Shown one piece after another: positions 11,271 to 26,700 of a DNA stretch of 64,000 bases. The notes under the pieces are model-generated. The model was not told the origin of the DNA, did no database searches, and saw only the letters and a program-made list of their open reading frames with translations. Source of the DNA: Litomosoides sigmodontis (lineage: Eukaryota; Nematoda; Chromadorea; Rhabditida; Onchocercidae); the NCBI GenBank assembly GCA_963070105.1, contig OY718806.1, positions 7,461,865-7,525,864 of the forward strand. Reading direction: 5' to 3'. How positions within the stretch are numbered: position 1 is the stretch's first letter; every line of letters starts with the position of its first letter. A program made the translations under genes and the position numbers.

Positions 11271-14200
11271 ATGAATGAACAACGCGAAATCATAAAGGCA
11301 AGCTGGCTACAGCATGTAATACATAAAAAAGGCGGCACTTTACATCGAAAAAAGGTAGGTTCAATTTAGTCTTTACACATTCTTAGAAAGGAACATTGCT
11401 GCATTACTTTATCTTGTAGCTTTGTTTGTTGTAGAAAGTTCTGTATGAAGAAGGGAAATGGGTCGTTTTATGTGTTCACAATGGTCGTATACCACTTCTG
11501 GAATGGTACTTTTCGGAAGAATACGTACATGGTCACAGGTATTTTGACGTTGATTTGCAGTAATAAGCGATACTTTTTACATGCAAAATTCTACTTCAGC
11601 TTATGATCTCAACATTTGATTCAAAAATTTCGTGCTCTTATACTTTTTTTAGGAACTACAATTTCAGACCTTCGAAAGTAATCGATTTATTGGGCTCATC
11701 TTTTGTAAGGGTCATTATGAGTGATCCATCCAGACGCAGTTTCATGATTGGTTTTATGGATTGTTCGCGTGATGTCATTGAGCTTTCTGCTCTAACAGTG
11801 TAATACTCTTTTCTATATAAAGATATTAGTTGTTGCAGAGTTTACGGTAAGGCATGCTTTATGTCTTACTACTTTTATATATGAATTTGATAACTAAACA
11901 TTAAATCTGAAACTTTGGGTTTCCCAAAGTGTGGGATATTGTTGGAGATAGCTAGTGGTTGCTGGATCTCGGAAAACGTTGGAATAAAAACCGGGATTAC
12001 TTAAATGCTTTACTGTCAGTGACATTTCCAGAGAAGATTGTGATGACTGGATTCGGTCAACAACGTCCGCTCTGGTACGATTGAAATGCTTGGTGGAATG
12101 TGCAAATCTGTATATTTCGGCGCCTGATTTTTCATGTGAATCATCTGGAACAACTGAACAATTTATTTATGATGATGCAGGTCTTGATGAGGTATGCTTT
12201 GCAAAGACTGGAATTTAGCGTACTAATGCGTTATACATTTAGAGACAAATGAGACGGAGAACTTTTACATCAGCATTAACCTTATTCTTTCCTACGGCTC
12301 AAATAATCGGAGTGTGTCTTGTTGTAAATGCAAAATTTAGATTTAGATTAATATGAGGTTAGGGAGGAGAATCAGTTTCCAGAACATCGTTAAATCCGAT
12401 TGTAATCTACAGGACATCTGAAATCTCGATATGAAATAGGGGTTTGAATGGATTTTTGATGCGTGGTAGTTCTTTATTGTTCCAACAGTAGAAATTAAGA
12501 GCAGGTTCTGTGACTCGAAATCACTCGCGATAAGTTTGAAGGTGCCTGAAGAACCAGCGCCGTCACTACCAATTTCTGGTCCAAGGAACTCTGAGTACGA
12601 GCGTATCAGATTTCCATCATTGCCAACGCAACCATGTGGGATGCCACATCTTTTTCGTACGCTAAGCAATGAAGAGAAAAAAATGATGAATCATGGAGTA
12701 GTGAAAACTCCACCTCCTCTTCCGCCTCGTAATATTTCATCTTCACAAGCTCTTATCCCCAAAACTGGTGCAAAAGTTAGTGTTTGTTTGCCTTTCTTGG
12801 AATCTTGAATTAAACTTATTCTGAAAAGTGATCCCTAATTTTAAAAGCTCTTCCAATTTTTTTAAATCTGAAGTAGAATTTTGTATACGATTTTCAGACT
12901 GTATTAAATTGTTTTACACTTCATTAGATAAATTCTGTCATACATTGGTTTTCGCCAACAAAATACAAATTCCAAATATGATTTTTACAGCGGTCCTCAA
13001 TATATGATCATCCAAAGAATCATGCATCAAAATCATTTGGAAGTTCATTGAATGTAGAAGGGCAGCCAGGAGACATTTCAATAAATCCGCGAAATTCTGT
13101 ATATAGGTTTTGCTTTATTTATATGTTGTAGGCCGGTTTATGGGCCTTTGAAATTATCAAGTTTTTGTGTAATTTCACCTCTGAGTGCTCTCTGCAAAAT
13201 TTATTAGGTTACTTTAAAATTTAAAACGTCAAGTTGAGTGAGAATTAGTTATTGCTTTGAAATATATAAAATTTGATTTAAAAAATTTCAGTTATGGAAA
13301 TTACGCAGGTATTTAAGATTGAATTTGCAGCACGTTCGATGAACCAACCTTACTGAACACTGAAGTAGCAGCACCAGTAAGTTTGTGTTCTGAATCGATG
13401 AAGTGTGGTTACTCTGTCCCAGCTGGAACATTGAATATCAATATAGCTCATTCACGTCGCATTAGTGGGAATGACTCGTTTTCACTAGCTTATGACTCAC
13501 CTTCTGGAGCGATTAGTCGAATTGTACCAATTGAAGGCATAACGGCTCATTCAGCTAGCGAAAAAAATAGTGGAATGTTAGCTGAAGATTATGCTCGTTC
13601 ACAGACAATCGACAACAGCTGTATTTCAAACGGTTTGAGAAATTTAACAGTGCAGTCCTTCATATGCGCGCAGCATATTGCTTATATGGATTTCGGTGGA
13701 AAAGTATGGTCAGTGTTACGATCTTCTCTTACTTTTCTTGATTTTTAAAGGTACCCAATTAACATCCGTTATTTTCCAGTTCGGTTTATCCTCGGATACG
13801 TAAGGTGGGAATTTTAGTTCGGACATTTGATATTGTCTCAGACTTCTGCTTTAATTGGCATAATTCCTAGACATTCGTAGCATTTTTTTTATTGAAGGGT
13901 AATGGGTTGGACTGCGGTGGCTGAAAAGTATCTTACCGGCCAACTGTTTATTGGTGATCAACTTGTACGAATTGCTGATGTTGATATATACAATACACAG
14001 CAAATTCCATTCATTATCAGTATTACATCAAAAAAAGGGTTATCGGTATTACAGCATTTCTTGTTTTTAATTGCTAAAATCATCCTTATAGTGTGAATCA
14101 TGTTTAAGGTAATTATTCTTGCATCGGCAAAAAAAGCTGACATAGGAAGGTCTATTTATTTTATTGCGAAGCATGCAAGAAAAATATACTCTACAAAGTC

Positions 14201-14741
14201 TTGATTCTGCAAAATCTACAAATTCTGCAAAATTTTCCGGAAAATTTTGACAAATCTGATAGACATAATTGATATTTTTTATTTTAGGTAAATATTACCT
14301 TCCAGCGAATGCCTCATGGGACAATCTACAAGCTAAAGAAAACGAGGCAAAAATTTGATGCGGGCTTTATTTTAGATAAACATAAAATCAAAGTAATACT
14401 TATTAATTTTAGACAAAGGTCGGAACTACTTTCGTTAGATACGGAATTCCGTCATATCTATGTTATTTCAGCTGGCTGACGTGGTGGAAGGGTCACCAGC
14501 ATGGGAAGCTGGCATTCGGCCTTCAGTTCCAGCAGTTACACGAACAGGCAGTACTCCTGCTTGCATTACTTGTGTGGATAAGCATGCTTTGAGTATATTT
14601 TCAGAAGACGATGAAGTTTTCAAGCAAATTGACGCTTTACCTTTGTCTGTTTTCACTGTCATGATACAACCCTATGATTTTATCAAACTTTTAAAAAGAA
14701 GTCTAAAGAAATTGAAAAATGTCAGCGATTTCGTTCACTGA
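11271..14741 (+). CDS. adaptor protein: GAB/SOC-1-like PH domain, SH3/SH2 docking region, two PDZ-like domains
   Basis: Twelve exons: 11271-11354, 11435-11538, 11653-11797, 11839-11846, 12020-12191, 12542-12775, 12991-13106, 13331-13703, 13780-13799, 13898-14045, 14288-14392, 14472-14741; 592 residues. Residues 9-140 resemble the PH domain of GAB/DOS/SOC-1 adaptors: ASWL start, KWVVLCV strand, LLEWYFSEE, KVIDL, and the C-terminal helix with Trp in REDCDDWI. Residues 172-345 are disordered and carry an SH3 ligand PPPLPPR (228-234) and tyrosines in YERI (190), YDHP (254), YSVP (315) and YDSP (342). Residues 405-485 (FGGKFGLS, GDQLVRI) and 490-585 (VVEGSPAWEAGI, then PYDFIKLL) read as PDZ folds like those of nematode two-PDZ proteins. 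A membrane-linked receptor-tyrosine-kinase adaptor is the likely role. Weak points are the 8-base exon 11839-11846, the acceptor at 12541, and whether the PDZ half is really one gene with the PH half; phases say yes. Confidence 0.72.
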
Positions 14742-15506
14742 ACATTTATCATATTTTCTAAAGCAATTCAAAATACCTATCATATTTTCAAACACTAATT
14801 GCTCAGTTTTTCGATTATGTGTTATTTTTTCTTTCAATCATTTTATTTTTTGAACTGTGAATGTTGTAACAACCATAATAGATATACAAAAGCATGAAAA
14901 ATAAATGGTTCTTTGTGAAGGAAGTTTATTGAAATAACGTCAGCTATCGTTGATTGAAGAATGATGCTCTGAATCACTTCGTATTTTATGTATAATTTAT
15001 TGTACCTAGGTGTTCGAGATTTTCCTATATTTAAGGAGTGCTTGAGACTGTGAAATTTCATAACGATTATGCCTTCTAATTGTGCTTGAAGTGACTGGGT
15101 GTATCTGGACCATCGGACGCCGTTGGTCGTTGTTTGTTGCCTGTTGGTGGATAGATGTTTAAGCTATACATTTAAGCAGTTAATTCTATTAATTAAATAT
15201 GTTCCAGTCTATCTCCTTGCAGATCCACGACTAGAGTTTCATGTCTAATTTGAGTGAACGCTGAATTTATGAGTAGACTACATAATAGAATTTGATATAG
15301 AAAAATATTTCCGGGTCGTCCCATTGAAATGACTCCTGATTAGGTTGTTATGCGGTCATCTATAATTGTCATGCGGTAATACGGTACAAGAGTCGAATTA
15401 ATCTTTTAGTAGTCATCTAAGCTTCAGTGCACGTGGAGTTGGTCGCGTATGTGTTGAGAGTTGTCTTTAAGTGGGGTTGGTCCAAATTAGTATGTGTTTT
15501 AGGTTG
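14742..15506. other. intergenic, 3' UTR and upstream region
   Basis: An AATAAA at 14900-14905 is a good poly(A) signal for the preceding gene. The next gene starts at 15507 on the same strand. The gap of about 600 bases after that signal is longer than a typical nematode operon spacer, so independent promoters are more likely. Confidence 0.6.
15501..15502 (+). other. probable trans-splice acceptor of GSKIP-domain gene
   Basis: GTGTTTTAG lies just four bases before the ATG at 15507. Such a short leader is characteristic of spliced-leader addition. Confidence 0.6.
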
Positions 15507-17715
15507 ATGGCTCATTCACCACCGTTTACGCCTCCGTCATCACCAAATTGTAAAGGTGCGCCATCGGCACTGTCGTTTCATGGAGTTCATCCTATAGGTA
15601 CACCGACGGTAAACTGCTTGGCTGATTGTCTTGGAGTTTCGCCGCTTTATCGTCAACAAAGGTCATATTTCTTTGTTTTATCTAGCAAAATATTCAAGCA
15701 CAACAGAAATGGACTAATGTTTTAGTTCATAGTCACTTCTAAAGAAAGATTGTGAAATATTTCATACGATGTTAAAATGAAGTTAAGGCACACGTCATAA
15801 TTTAAAACGTGTACAATTGTGGAATATGTGTGTTTGGAGGTCATTATATACATTTGAAGTTCGTAATTACTAATCATGTTTTTTAGTTCGGTTCGTTGGC
15901 AAAGCGCAGCACAAATTTATCAAAGCTATCAAAGCAGCCAGACACATAGTCGTGCTCACAGCCCAGCACCGGATGGATTTCACGAAGCATTTATGTATCC
16001 CCCAAGTTTGACTCCAGCCTTAATGTCTGATCATCTTTCCACTGTCCACAACACTTTCGGGTATGAATTGTGAATTAATCCTTGTAAGTTCGCTTTTTAA
16101 AGACCTTGTTTTCGTCCCGTTCTTACAGCGGGAGAATTTGTTTGTATTCGGATATGTTTTAAAACGGCATCCCGAATCCATTACATCCGCCGGTTGTGCT
16201 TCAACATTCAGACATCAGATGAAGCTGCAAAAGTAGCTTCATCCATTTGATGTTTTCCTAGCTAATATCTTGGCTAATGTCTTAATAACCTTCCGAAAAG
16301 TTCGAACTTAAAGAAATCTTTTCCAAGTTCGAATTTGGGTTAGAAAAAAGGAATAGATTCCGAGTCTATTCGTTTCATACAATTGCACTGAAATTAGAAC
16401 ACTTGCACTCTTTTCAGAACACCACTTTCTGTTGTTGAAATAGGTCGTGCTAATCGTAAACGTCATGCCGAAGCAGGTGATGCGCCAAATGAGCAAACTG
16501 TTGGCGGTCCTTTAGAATTAGAAGCAATAGCTGCTGTACACGAACTTTCAAGCGAAGTGCGCTCGATTGCTGTCTCAGAAATGTTACCACGAACAGCCGA
16601 TTTAATTTTCGTAAATGTCAAAACAGTTGAGGGTTAGAATTTCTTTCACATTTCATTTGCGGTTTTGAGGGCCTTACACGAAGGGAATGATTTCTTTTTA
16701 TTATGTTGGTTTTTCACTGCAATAATATTGGCTTCCTTTGAGTGACAGATTCTGTAGTGTGAGTTTTCAAGACAACCAGCCTCTGCATATGTCACGACAT
16801 CAGAAATTTTGTTTTTTTTTTGTTGGTAGAAGCGAGCAAAGTAACTGTCAAAGGGGTCACGACTTATAAAGCGAGACATGTCCGTTTGTATTAGTTCATT
16901 CCTTTCTCTTCATAACACTTGCATTTAACTTTGTCACTATTGTTTTTCGATTTGTTATCAATGTAGGGTAGAAACTCTATAAAGTTTTCTTTCTTTATGT
17001 TTTGACTCATTGCTAAACTGTAAACAGGTCACCCTTATACGTTAGAATTAACAATGAAAGGATGGCGGATTGCATCGTTGCAGTGTGATAGTATGAATGG
17101 AGATTATAAACGGGTATTGTGTTACTTTATTGGCTTTTTAAACTATTTGTCTTGAATTATTTACTTTTCTGCAAACATCCTTGCAGTTTTCCATTCATGC
17201 ATGTTATCAAATGATCTGTTAAACATTCTTCAGTCATCTACTTTTTCAGGTTGAGTTACATGCAAAATATTACGACAATGCTAGGCAACTTCTTGAAGAA
17301 ATTTCTCCCGCACATTCTCAATACTTTACCAAATGTTTGATCGAAAAGCTAACTCAACTTCACATTTGGAGGAAAGCTCAGGTTTATTTTAGTGAAGCTT
17401 ACCGAAAGGTTATCAACTTTGTTTTTGGCAAGTGCACGTTTATTTGAATATAATTTTTATGAGATTAATTACTGTTGATACCTTGTTGAAAACACTTTGC
17501 ACGTCTTAGTTACACATGGTCAACTTATCGATTATATACCTGAAAAGGTTTTACGTTCGTTTTTACTTTAGGAAGAAATGGAAGATGTAGATGTGGATTT
17601 ACTTGATAAACAGATAGACAGCGCTTCAACGAGTTCGAAAAAAGAATCAAAGGAAAATGACAGTTTGTCAGATGAAGGTCTAGTGTACGCTGTAGACAAA
17701 AATAGCAATAAATGA
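15507..17715 (+). CDS. GSKIP-domain (GSK3-interacting) protein
   Basis: Six exons: 15507-15661, 15887-16060, 16418-16632, 17028-17113, 17250-17408, 17572-17715; 310 residues. Residues 1-130 are Ser/Pro-rich (SPPFTPPSSPN and similar) with no fold I recognise. Residues 135-255 match the GSKIP domain: an amphipathic helix (LELEAIAAVHELSSEVRSI), then strands DLIFVNVKT and YTLELTMKGWRIAS, and the C-terminal SPAHSQYFTKCLIEKLTQL helix. The vertebrate protein binds GSK3-beta through that last helix and PKA RII through the first. The acidic tail (EEMEDVDVDLLDK) follows. Human GSKIP is about 140 residues, so this protein carries a long N-terminal extension. The start was chosen for its position right after a TTTTAG acceptor. 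AATAAA at 17790-17795 is the likely poly(A) signal. Confidence 0.9.
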
Positions 17716-20700
17716 AGTGCTCTGTCGCCAACCTTCCTTCGAACACGAAAGCGTTGTCTTTGAAAATTGTATTTACAGTAGGTAGGAAAAATAAAACCAA
17801 GCCGAAGTAATAGTTTTGCACTGTCTTATAAGTTTTTGATGACTTTCTGTATATGGAGAAATAGAGAAGAAAACTGTTGTTAGTACACAGTGAATTTTGG
17901 GACAACCATTTTCAGCTTTTCTTCTGTTCTCTAGGTAACTACCTGCAGTGGTAGTAGTGCACTCCTTCTTGTTTCACTGTACTGAAATGCACCATTTTAT
18001 TAATGATCCCAGCGCGCTTTGACAATGGAATTTAACTTAATTAGTTAGGAGGTTATTGTCTTCATCCTTATCACACATTTGTTCTGGTATCAATTCCTTG
18101 ATGAAAAGTCATGAAGACATTCCTGAAAGCACATGCCTAGTTACCTTTCTAACCGTCGTATCGTTCATTTTCGTCTCAGTTATTACCATGATTAACCAAG
18201 TTATCGCCTTCCGTTTTGCCATGTTCGGTAGTATTGCTCACTCCATCTATTTCTTCCAGCTTTCTCGGGTCTGCGTTTCCTAGTGTTGTATATCGCTTTT
18301 GAGAAATGTCAAAAAAGTGTAGTCTTGAAAAGAAAGATAATTTGCATACCTCATGAACTCTTCTGTAATACCCTCTTATGTGGTTGTATTTCTAAAGTCA
18401 TGTGGTGGAAGTATAGCTCTGTGTTCTGTAATGTGTTTCCGGTAAGTAAATGAGCGATTGGTTCATTGAGATTTATTGGATCTTCGTCATTCATAAATGT
18501 ATTTTTTGTTTTTAATACTTTAGAATATGTTTCTCTTGCTGAATAACCATTTGTCCCATCAGCAGTGTTGTTGATTTGCACACTGATGCGTGATGTAGCT
18601 TGTCCTCAATTTCATTTCGTGTTTTGATCTATTGAAATCGATTTTTGCTTTCACAGATATGGATGGAAGAGTTAGCAAGCTGGCCAGTATTTAAAAAATG
18701 TTTTAAGGCGATAAGCTCAAATATTTTTCTGAATTCTGTTCATTTGAGATAGTAGCCTTTAAAATAAGACCTTAATTCTAAAAAAAATAAATTCGATGAT
18801 AATTCAGATCAAAACAATCGAGCATAGCAATTAATTTATTCGAAACTGTTTATAAAAAACCTCTGAACGATTTTCAGTAGCTTTTTGTTAAGGTTAAAGT
18901 CCTTGAGAATTTTGAAACCTGTGTGAAAAGTTGTGGGAAATAACTACCTGTGTGAAATAACTACCCATTTTTCTATCTTCCAAGATTTGCTTCTTTAGGT
19001 TTTTTTTTTGTATTTAGCGTGTTTTATAAAAATGCTATGGCCAGCCGTCTATTCATTATGGAGTGCGAGTATTTCCTTGTTTTCTAATTTCTATAGTAAA
19101 GTTAAAGCATTTAAGCTGTCATTGATTGTCATCAGGTCTTAATTTCTAGCTGAAGATCGTTGGACCGTGGTTAAAGGGTTCCCCAGCTACCACATTATTT
19201 TCTTTTTCATGACTTGCTTTATGCATATTTTGTTTGATGTGCTTTAAGTGATGTAATATTGTTAAACGCTGGTTTGTTTATGCTAGCTGGACTTCAAGAT
19301 TTTTGTTTTAAAAATAAGAACATCCGTTCTTTCTAGTGTTGCGCTTCATAAAAGAGGAAAGTGAGAAAACCGAGATCAAATATCACAGTAATCTAATTCT
19401 CCGGTCTAGCGTCAACATTTTGATTTGCTGTTAGTTCTGGGTTCTGATATATGTCAATCTCATATCTGTCTCGGTGCTCCATTTGAACTGTTTTCTAGCA
19501 ATAGCTAGTAGAATATGCAATAGAAAAATTGCCGTATTTTTACTGTATGTATGTTGTGTTGATTTTGTAATGGCAGTGTCAGTTCTCGATTTGAAACAAA
19601 TATCGTTGAATAGGTAGATGCATCTTAGGGACTCCGAGAGAAATGCCGCAATAATCAAATATAGAAATGGGTGGGAATGAGTGATTACAAAATCAATAAA
19701 AATTGATGCCTAAACATTGTCTATCAAAATTGATAACGGAAGTTGATTTTGAGATCTTGGAAGTTTTTTTCAAATAACTGAAGGAAAATTAAATGCGGAT
19801 GACAAGTGCTACTAAAATTTGTACTTTAAGTAATGTTTGTGCAATCTAGCAGCTTAATTTTGGATAAATGAAATCTATTCACAACCATATGTCGTTTGGT
19901 TTTGTTTGTAACTTTGGTCTTTTATGATTAAAAATTTTCGGCTTCCTTCAAATTTCTCAGGAAATCGAAGAAGGATAAATTACTGCCTGGAAACTTCACT
20001 TTGAAATAAATGCATATAAATGGAATTATCGAACACGAACGATTGTCCAAAAAAAATACAAATCACATTTACGGGAAATGTTGACCAGGATCCGGTTGGT
20101 ACTCTAATACATGAAGCCGGTTTGTTTAAAAATTTAAAAAGCCAGTTTTTCTCCAAAAAAAAAATGAAATGTAGGGCAAAATTTAAAAGATCAAAGATGA
20201 AAATAAGGTTGCCCTTTCTTCCTTTGCCAAATTGTTGAAGCAAAGATTTGAATAGAGCAGAATTTTGAGATCTTGAGACGCAAGATGCAAGACGGAGAAA
20301 TGATGTGGCGATCAGTTGTGTGCGGTTTAAATGTACTGCATGATAATTACTTCAGACGCACGACATACAGACGCCTTTTTGTAAATGATTTCACAGTCAG
20401 TTCTGCAGGGGACAGCCAGTAACCGCTAGTTTTTCCTTACACTCTCTTCCTCTTCGTTTTCATTCATTAGAAACTATGCTTGTTTAATTTGAAACTTTCC
20501 GTTTTCTCAAGATTACTGCAAATGTTCGAGCTGAATAGAATGTCTTTAACACACGCAAGCGATGCTAATATATCAAAGCTAAATGGCTTCACTTATAAAT
20601 CAGCATGTGTGAGAATTTTTCGAGATTCAAGAAGAAATGCGTTCAACTGTTTTTTTTTTTGGAAAACTTGGTGGAATTGAAGTAAAGCTGAATTTCATTC

Positions 20701-21529
20701 ACTGTTAAATTAAATTAGATTGTTAGTATGTGATTAGATGAATGGGTAGACATAATTTTAACATTGCTAATAACATTGGCATAACAACTGGGAACACTGA
20801 AATTAATAGTAAGTGGTTCCATGTAGGATAAATTATTTGAATTTCATGCAATTGCAGGAAGAGCAATGTCTGCAGCTAGGATTAAAGTATAAAGCTAATT
20901 CCAAATTATATTCGGAGTCCTTGGATCCTGTTCAAGTGTGTTTTCCAAATAATATATATACATATATGTGTTCCGTTTTTGATATCAAAAAAAACCAAGG
21001 TAGTATAATAATCTCGTTTCGTCCTATAGAGTATCACTTTAGATTGTTTCAGATAATATGGCCTGTGAGAAACTTCATCAACAGATATTAATCAGCTTGA
21101 AATTTGCCTTGCAGTATATTTTATGCATATTGTTTCGAGATTTGCCTCGAATTTTAACAATGAAAAGAAAATCAATAACCGATCAGGTTTTAGTTTCTGC
21201 CTATTACTGAGAAGTTTGAGAATACTCTGGCTATTACTTCAGTGCAGCAATGAAGACGTATCCTAATTCCCTGAACGTTCCATTAATACAAATCAGCTTT
21301 AATAGACTATGAAATAATGAATTATACAGTCAGCCGCAAGCAAACTTGAACAATTTACGATTAAATGATGACAATGGTGGTAATGCACCACTACTTTGAT
21401 TCTGACTTAATTTCCTGCAGAAGTGAATTCTAATTTCAAAATCATTTGGAAATAGGGACTCACGAGTATTTTATTAGCTTAAAAAATTGTACAATCAATC
21501 AATCACGAGAATTATTCATTTTACTTTAG
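17716..21529. other. long non-coding stretch upstream of the dehydrogenase gene
   Basis: No conserved coding exon is visible apart from the 3' UTR of the GSKIP gene. The missing N-terminal exon of the dehydrogenase should lie here. A hydrophobic frame near 18099-18283 (one strong membrane-like segment) is a conceivable but unsupported candidate, because I see no donor giving phase 0 next to it. Confidence 0.5.
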
Positions 21530-23702
<2,173 letters not shown>

Positions 23703-26700
23703 CTTTTTCAATTTTTCTAGCTTTTTTGCATCCCAAATTTAGCAATTATTTACCATCCAGGTAGAGGAGGTCGTGTTCCTTACGCCTTACAATTATATTG
23801 TGTCATGAAATCCATTACAACTCTTCAACCAAAAAAAAAATGCATTAACTGGATGCTAATGTTTAAGACGCAGGGTTAAAAGTAACTGCTAATATATAGA
23901 TTTGTAAGATGTCGAAAAGAAAGTTTTATTGCAGTTCACATCTCCATAAATTATCTCACAAGCTTTGAAGTCAAAGGACGCCTAGCATGAGGAATGGAAA
24001 TTCCTTTCTGTGATTTTGTTATGAAAAAAAATTTGCTGTCAATAGTCATTTTAGCTATACAACAAAATACTCGATGCCGTATATAAGACGACTGGTCAAC
24101 TGCAGATATCAAATTCTCAGTGAAGCAGAAGGCAATGAAGTTGAAGTGAAGTTGAATTAATTGGTTAATAACGGAACGGGAAGGCGTCTAAATATTGTAA
24201 TTGCTGACAAAAAAAAATGAATTCCTTTTTTTTGTTTTTGATTGATTTGCATCTCTTTAACTTTCTGCCTCTGTGATGTCTCACCTGTGCCGTCCTATTG
24301 ATCATAAAATTCTTCTTCACTTTTTATAATTCGATTATGCGCTTTGCGACAATGTTCGGTTGTGATCAGTCGCTGCGAAAACAGTCTGAAATGAGCAAGT
24401 AAAATGTTCCAGTTAGTGCAACTATGGGACAGCTAGTATTTGGGGAAAATTTCTGATTCATCAACTTGCCTACCTTTGTGATGACCACTTTAGCAGAGAC
24501 TTTCCGAATAAGCTATTTAGAGATGTTAAAAAAAAGTTTCACATTGCAATTCGAGTTCAAAATTTGACAAATTTTAAGGAAAAGGATCTGATTTCAATTA
24601 TTCCGATACTAGGCGTTTGAAACAAAAATAACGAATTGCAGTCCCAAAATTTGGCTTTCTACTACTCCAATTTATTGATAATTGATATACAATTCCTCAC
24701 TTTTCTTCCTTTTTAAATTTCTTGATTGAATTATGAATAATTACCGGTTCCGTTAATATATAGCTCAACCAGTTTTTTCAATCACAATTTATTGAGCTTA
24801 AAATATTTCAACTGCTCCTTCGTGTGCTCATTTATTTTCAAGAATTTAGAATCTACAATTTTTATCGCTATCAAACAGGTGCTGAATTAAACGAATAGAA
24901 CATTAATTTATTTTTAGCGAATGGCAAGTGTAGTATGCAATTTAAAGATTAAAACAAATTAGATAAATGGGCAATTTATGAAGGTACGAGACAAAACACT
25001 AAAAAATCTTTAGCATGCCTAGCACAGAGAGAAAATATTGCAGTTTTAATTTTTTGGCCGGTCGACTCATGCCCTCTTTGTTTCTTCTGTTCATCAATTT
25101 AACTAGCATAAGGTGCAACGCAAGAATCGTGAGCTGCATGTCCCGTGATTGCTAACAGTCGTACCTTACACAAATTTAACCTGTTAGTGGTTTATTGTCC
25201 GTCAACTTTCCTTCAATAAACCGCTAAAGAACTTTGGAAGCTATCAAACCGAATATTTAGAGTATTCGCCGGATTTAAAGGATGTTAAGGAATAGGTGGC
25301 TGCTTATTTGCGAGTTATTTCCGCATCTTGAATCGTGTTCGATCGTTGAACAGATCGGTGATGTTAAAAAAAAATGCTAACAAAAATTTTAATGTTGATC
25401 TTAAAATCATGTATAAATGAGATCTTAAGCACAGATCAACATCATATCCTTAATTTTGTGTCCATTTACTCTTAGTAGGTTGGTCAAAGAATGTGCGTGA
25501 GATTTTACTTTTGTAACCTCCTCCTCTTCTTCACTCTTATCTTTTTCCCCATCCGCTTGCTGCGGAGATTTGTCGGATTTGTGAAAAAACTTTTTTTAAT
25601 TAGGCAATGGAGACATTTGCAAAGTACAATGGTAATGAAGTATAATAGTATATGTGGTGCGGATTGAATTTCAATCGATCTGAAATACTTTCAACGTAAT
25701 TGAGTTGTCGTGCATGCACGATGACTGTATTATTGAAAGTTATCGGAACTTTAATTGCAGTGAATTAAAAAATTCTTAAAATCTATGGAAGCTAAAATCA
25801 TGTTAAAGTGCATACAGTGCGATGTTTGTTTGATTATTGTCTAAACAGGTTGTAATGGGGACGGGAAAAACATTTCAGTTGACAGGTGTTTCTATTCCTG
25901 CAGCGATTTTTTTCCAAAATTTTGAAAAAGTGGGAAGAACCATTTTTTAATTGCATTAAAATGCATTAATTTGCTGACAGAATTTCCTTAATTTGATTGA
26001 AGACAATTTTTCACCGCTTATTTCTGCTCAATCGGTTTGGGTTCTTCTTTTTTTTGCATTTCTCAAGTCTGATACCTGCGGCCGTTTTTTGGCACGTTGT
26101 TTGATCATAATTGAGGACACGCTTTATCGGACGTGCGTTGACCTGATAATCCATCCTTTGATAAAATTGAAAGGAAAACATTCAAATACCGTTGAAACAG
26201 AAAATGTGAGAACGCATTGAACCAATCAACTAATTTTAAAGCTATATAAGGATTAAGGCTCATTGTGAATGGGAAACGCTGGTTGGTATATGGAATTTAT
26301 ATTTAATTAATTATCACAAAAGTTAGATGACGATAAAATCGAATTACAAATCTCAAATCATGATTGCATCTGCGAGTAGTATGGAAGTGAAAGTGGTTAA
26401 GAAGTGGATTCTCGACCTACATTTTAACAAACTAAATATAGTTCAGATTGCTAAACTTCCATCAACCTGTCATTTCTACCTATATTTCGGACATTAAAAA
26501 AAACTTGAAATTGTCATCTCGAATTTTAGTTATAGAACTATTGCTATTAATTATTTAATATTTGGCCTTACACTACTGCTTTTTTAATTTCAAAATTTCG
26601 CACAAAGCAGATAATAATTAATTATACATAGTTCTATAAAATCATACAGTTGAAGTACCATTTCTTTGCTACACATCTCTTTTACTAACTTTTATTAGTT

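Noticed and set aside
18056..18283. Hydrophobic frame as the membrane-anchor exon of the SDR gene
   Set aside because: No consensus donor gives phase 0, it lies more than 3 kb from the next exon, and the basic linker typical before the Rossmann fold is absent.
25993..26220. Hydrophobic 75-codon frame as a second dehydrogenase start
   Set aside because: No ATG, and no dehydrogenase exons follow on the same strand.
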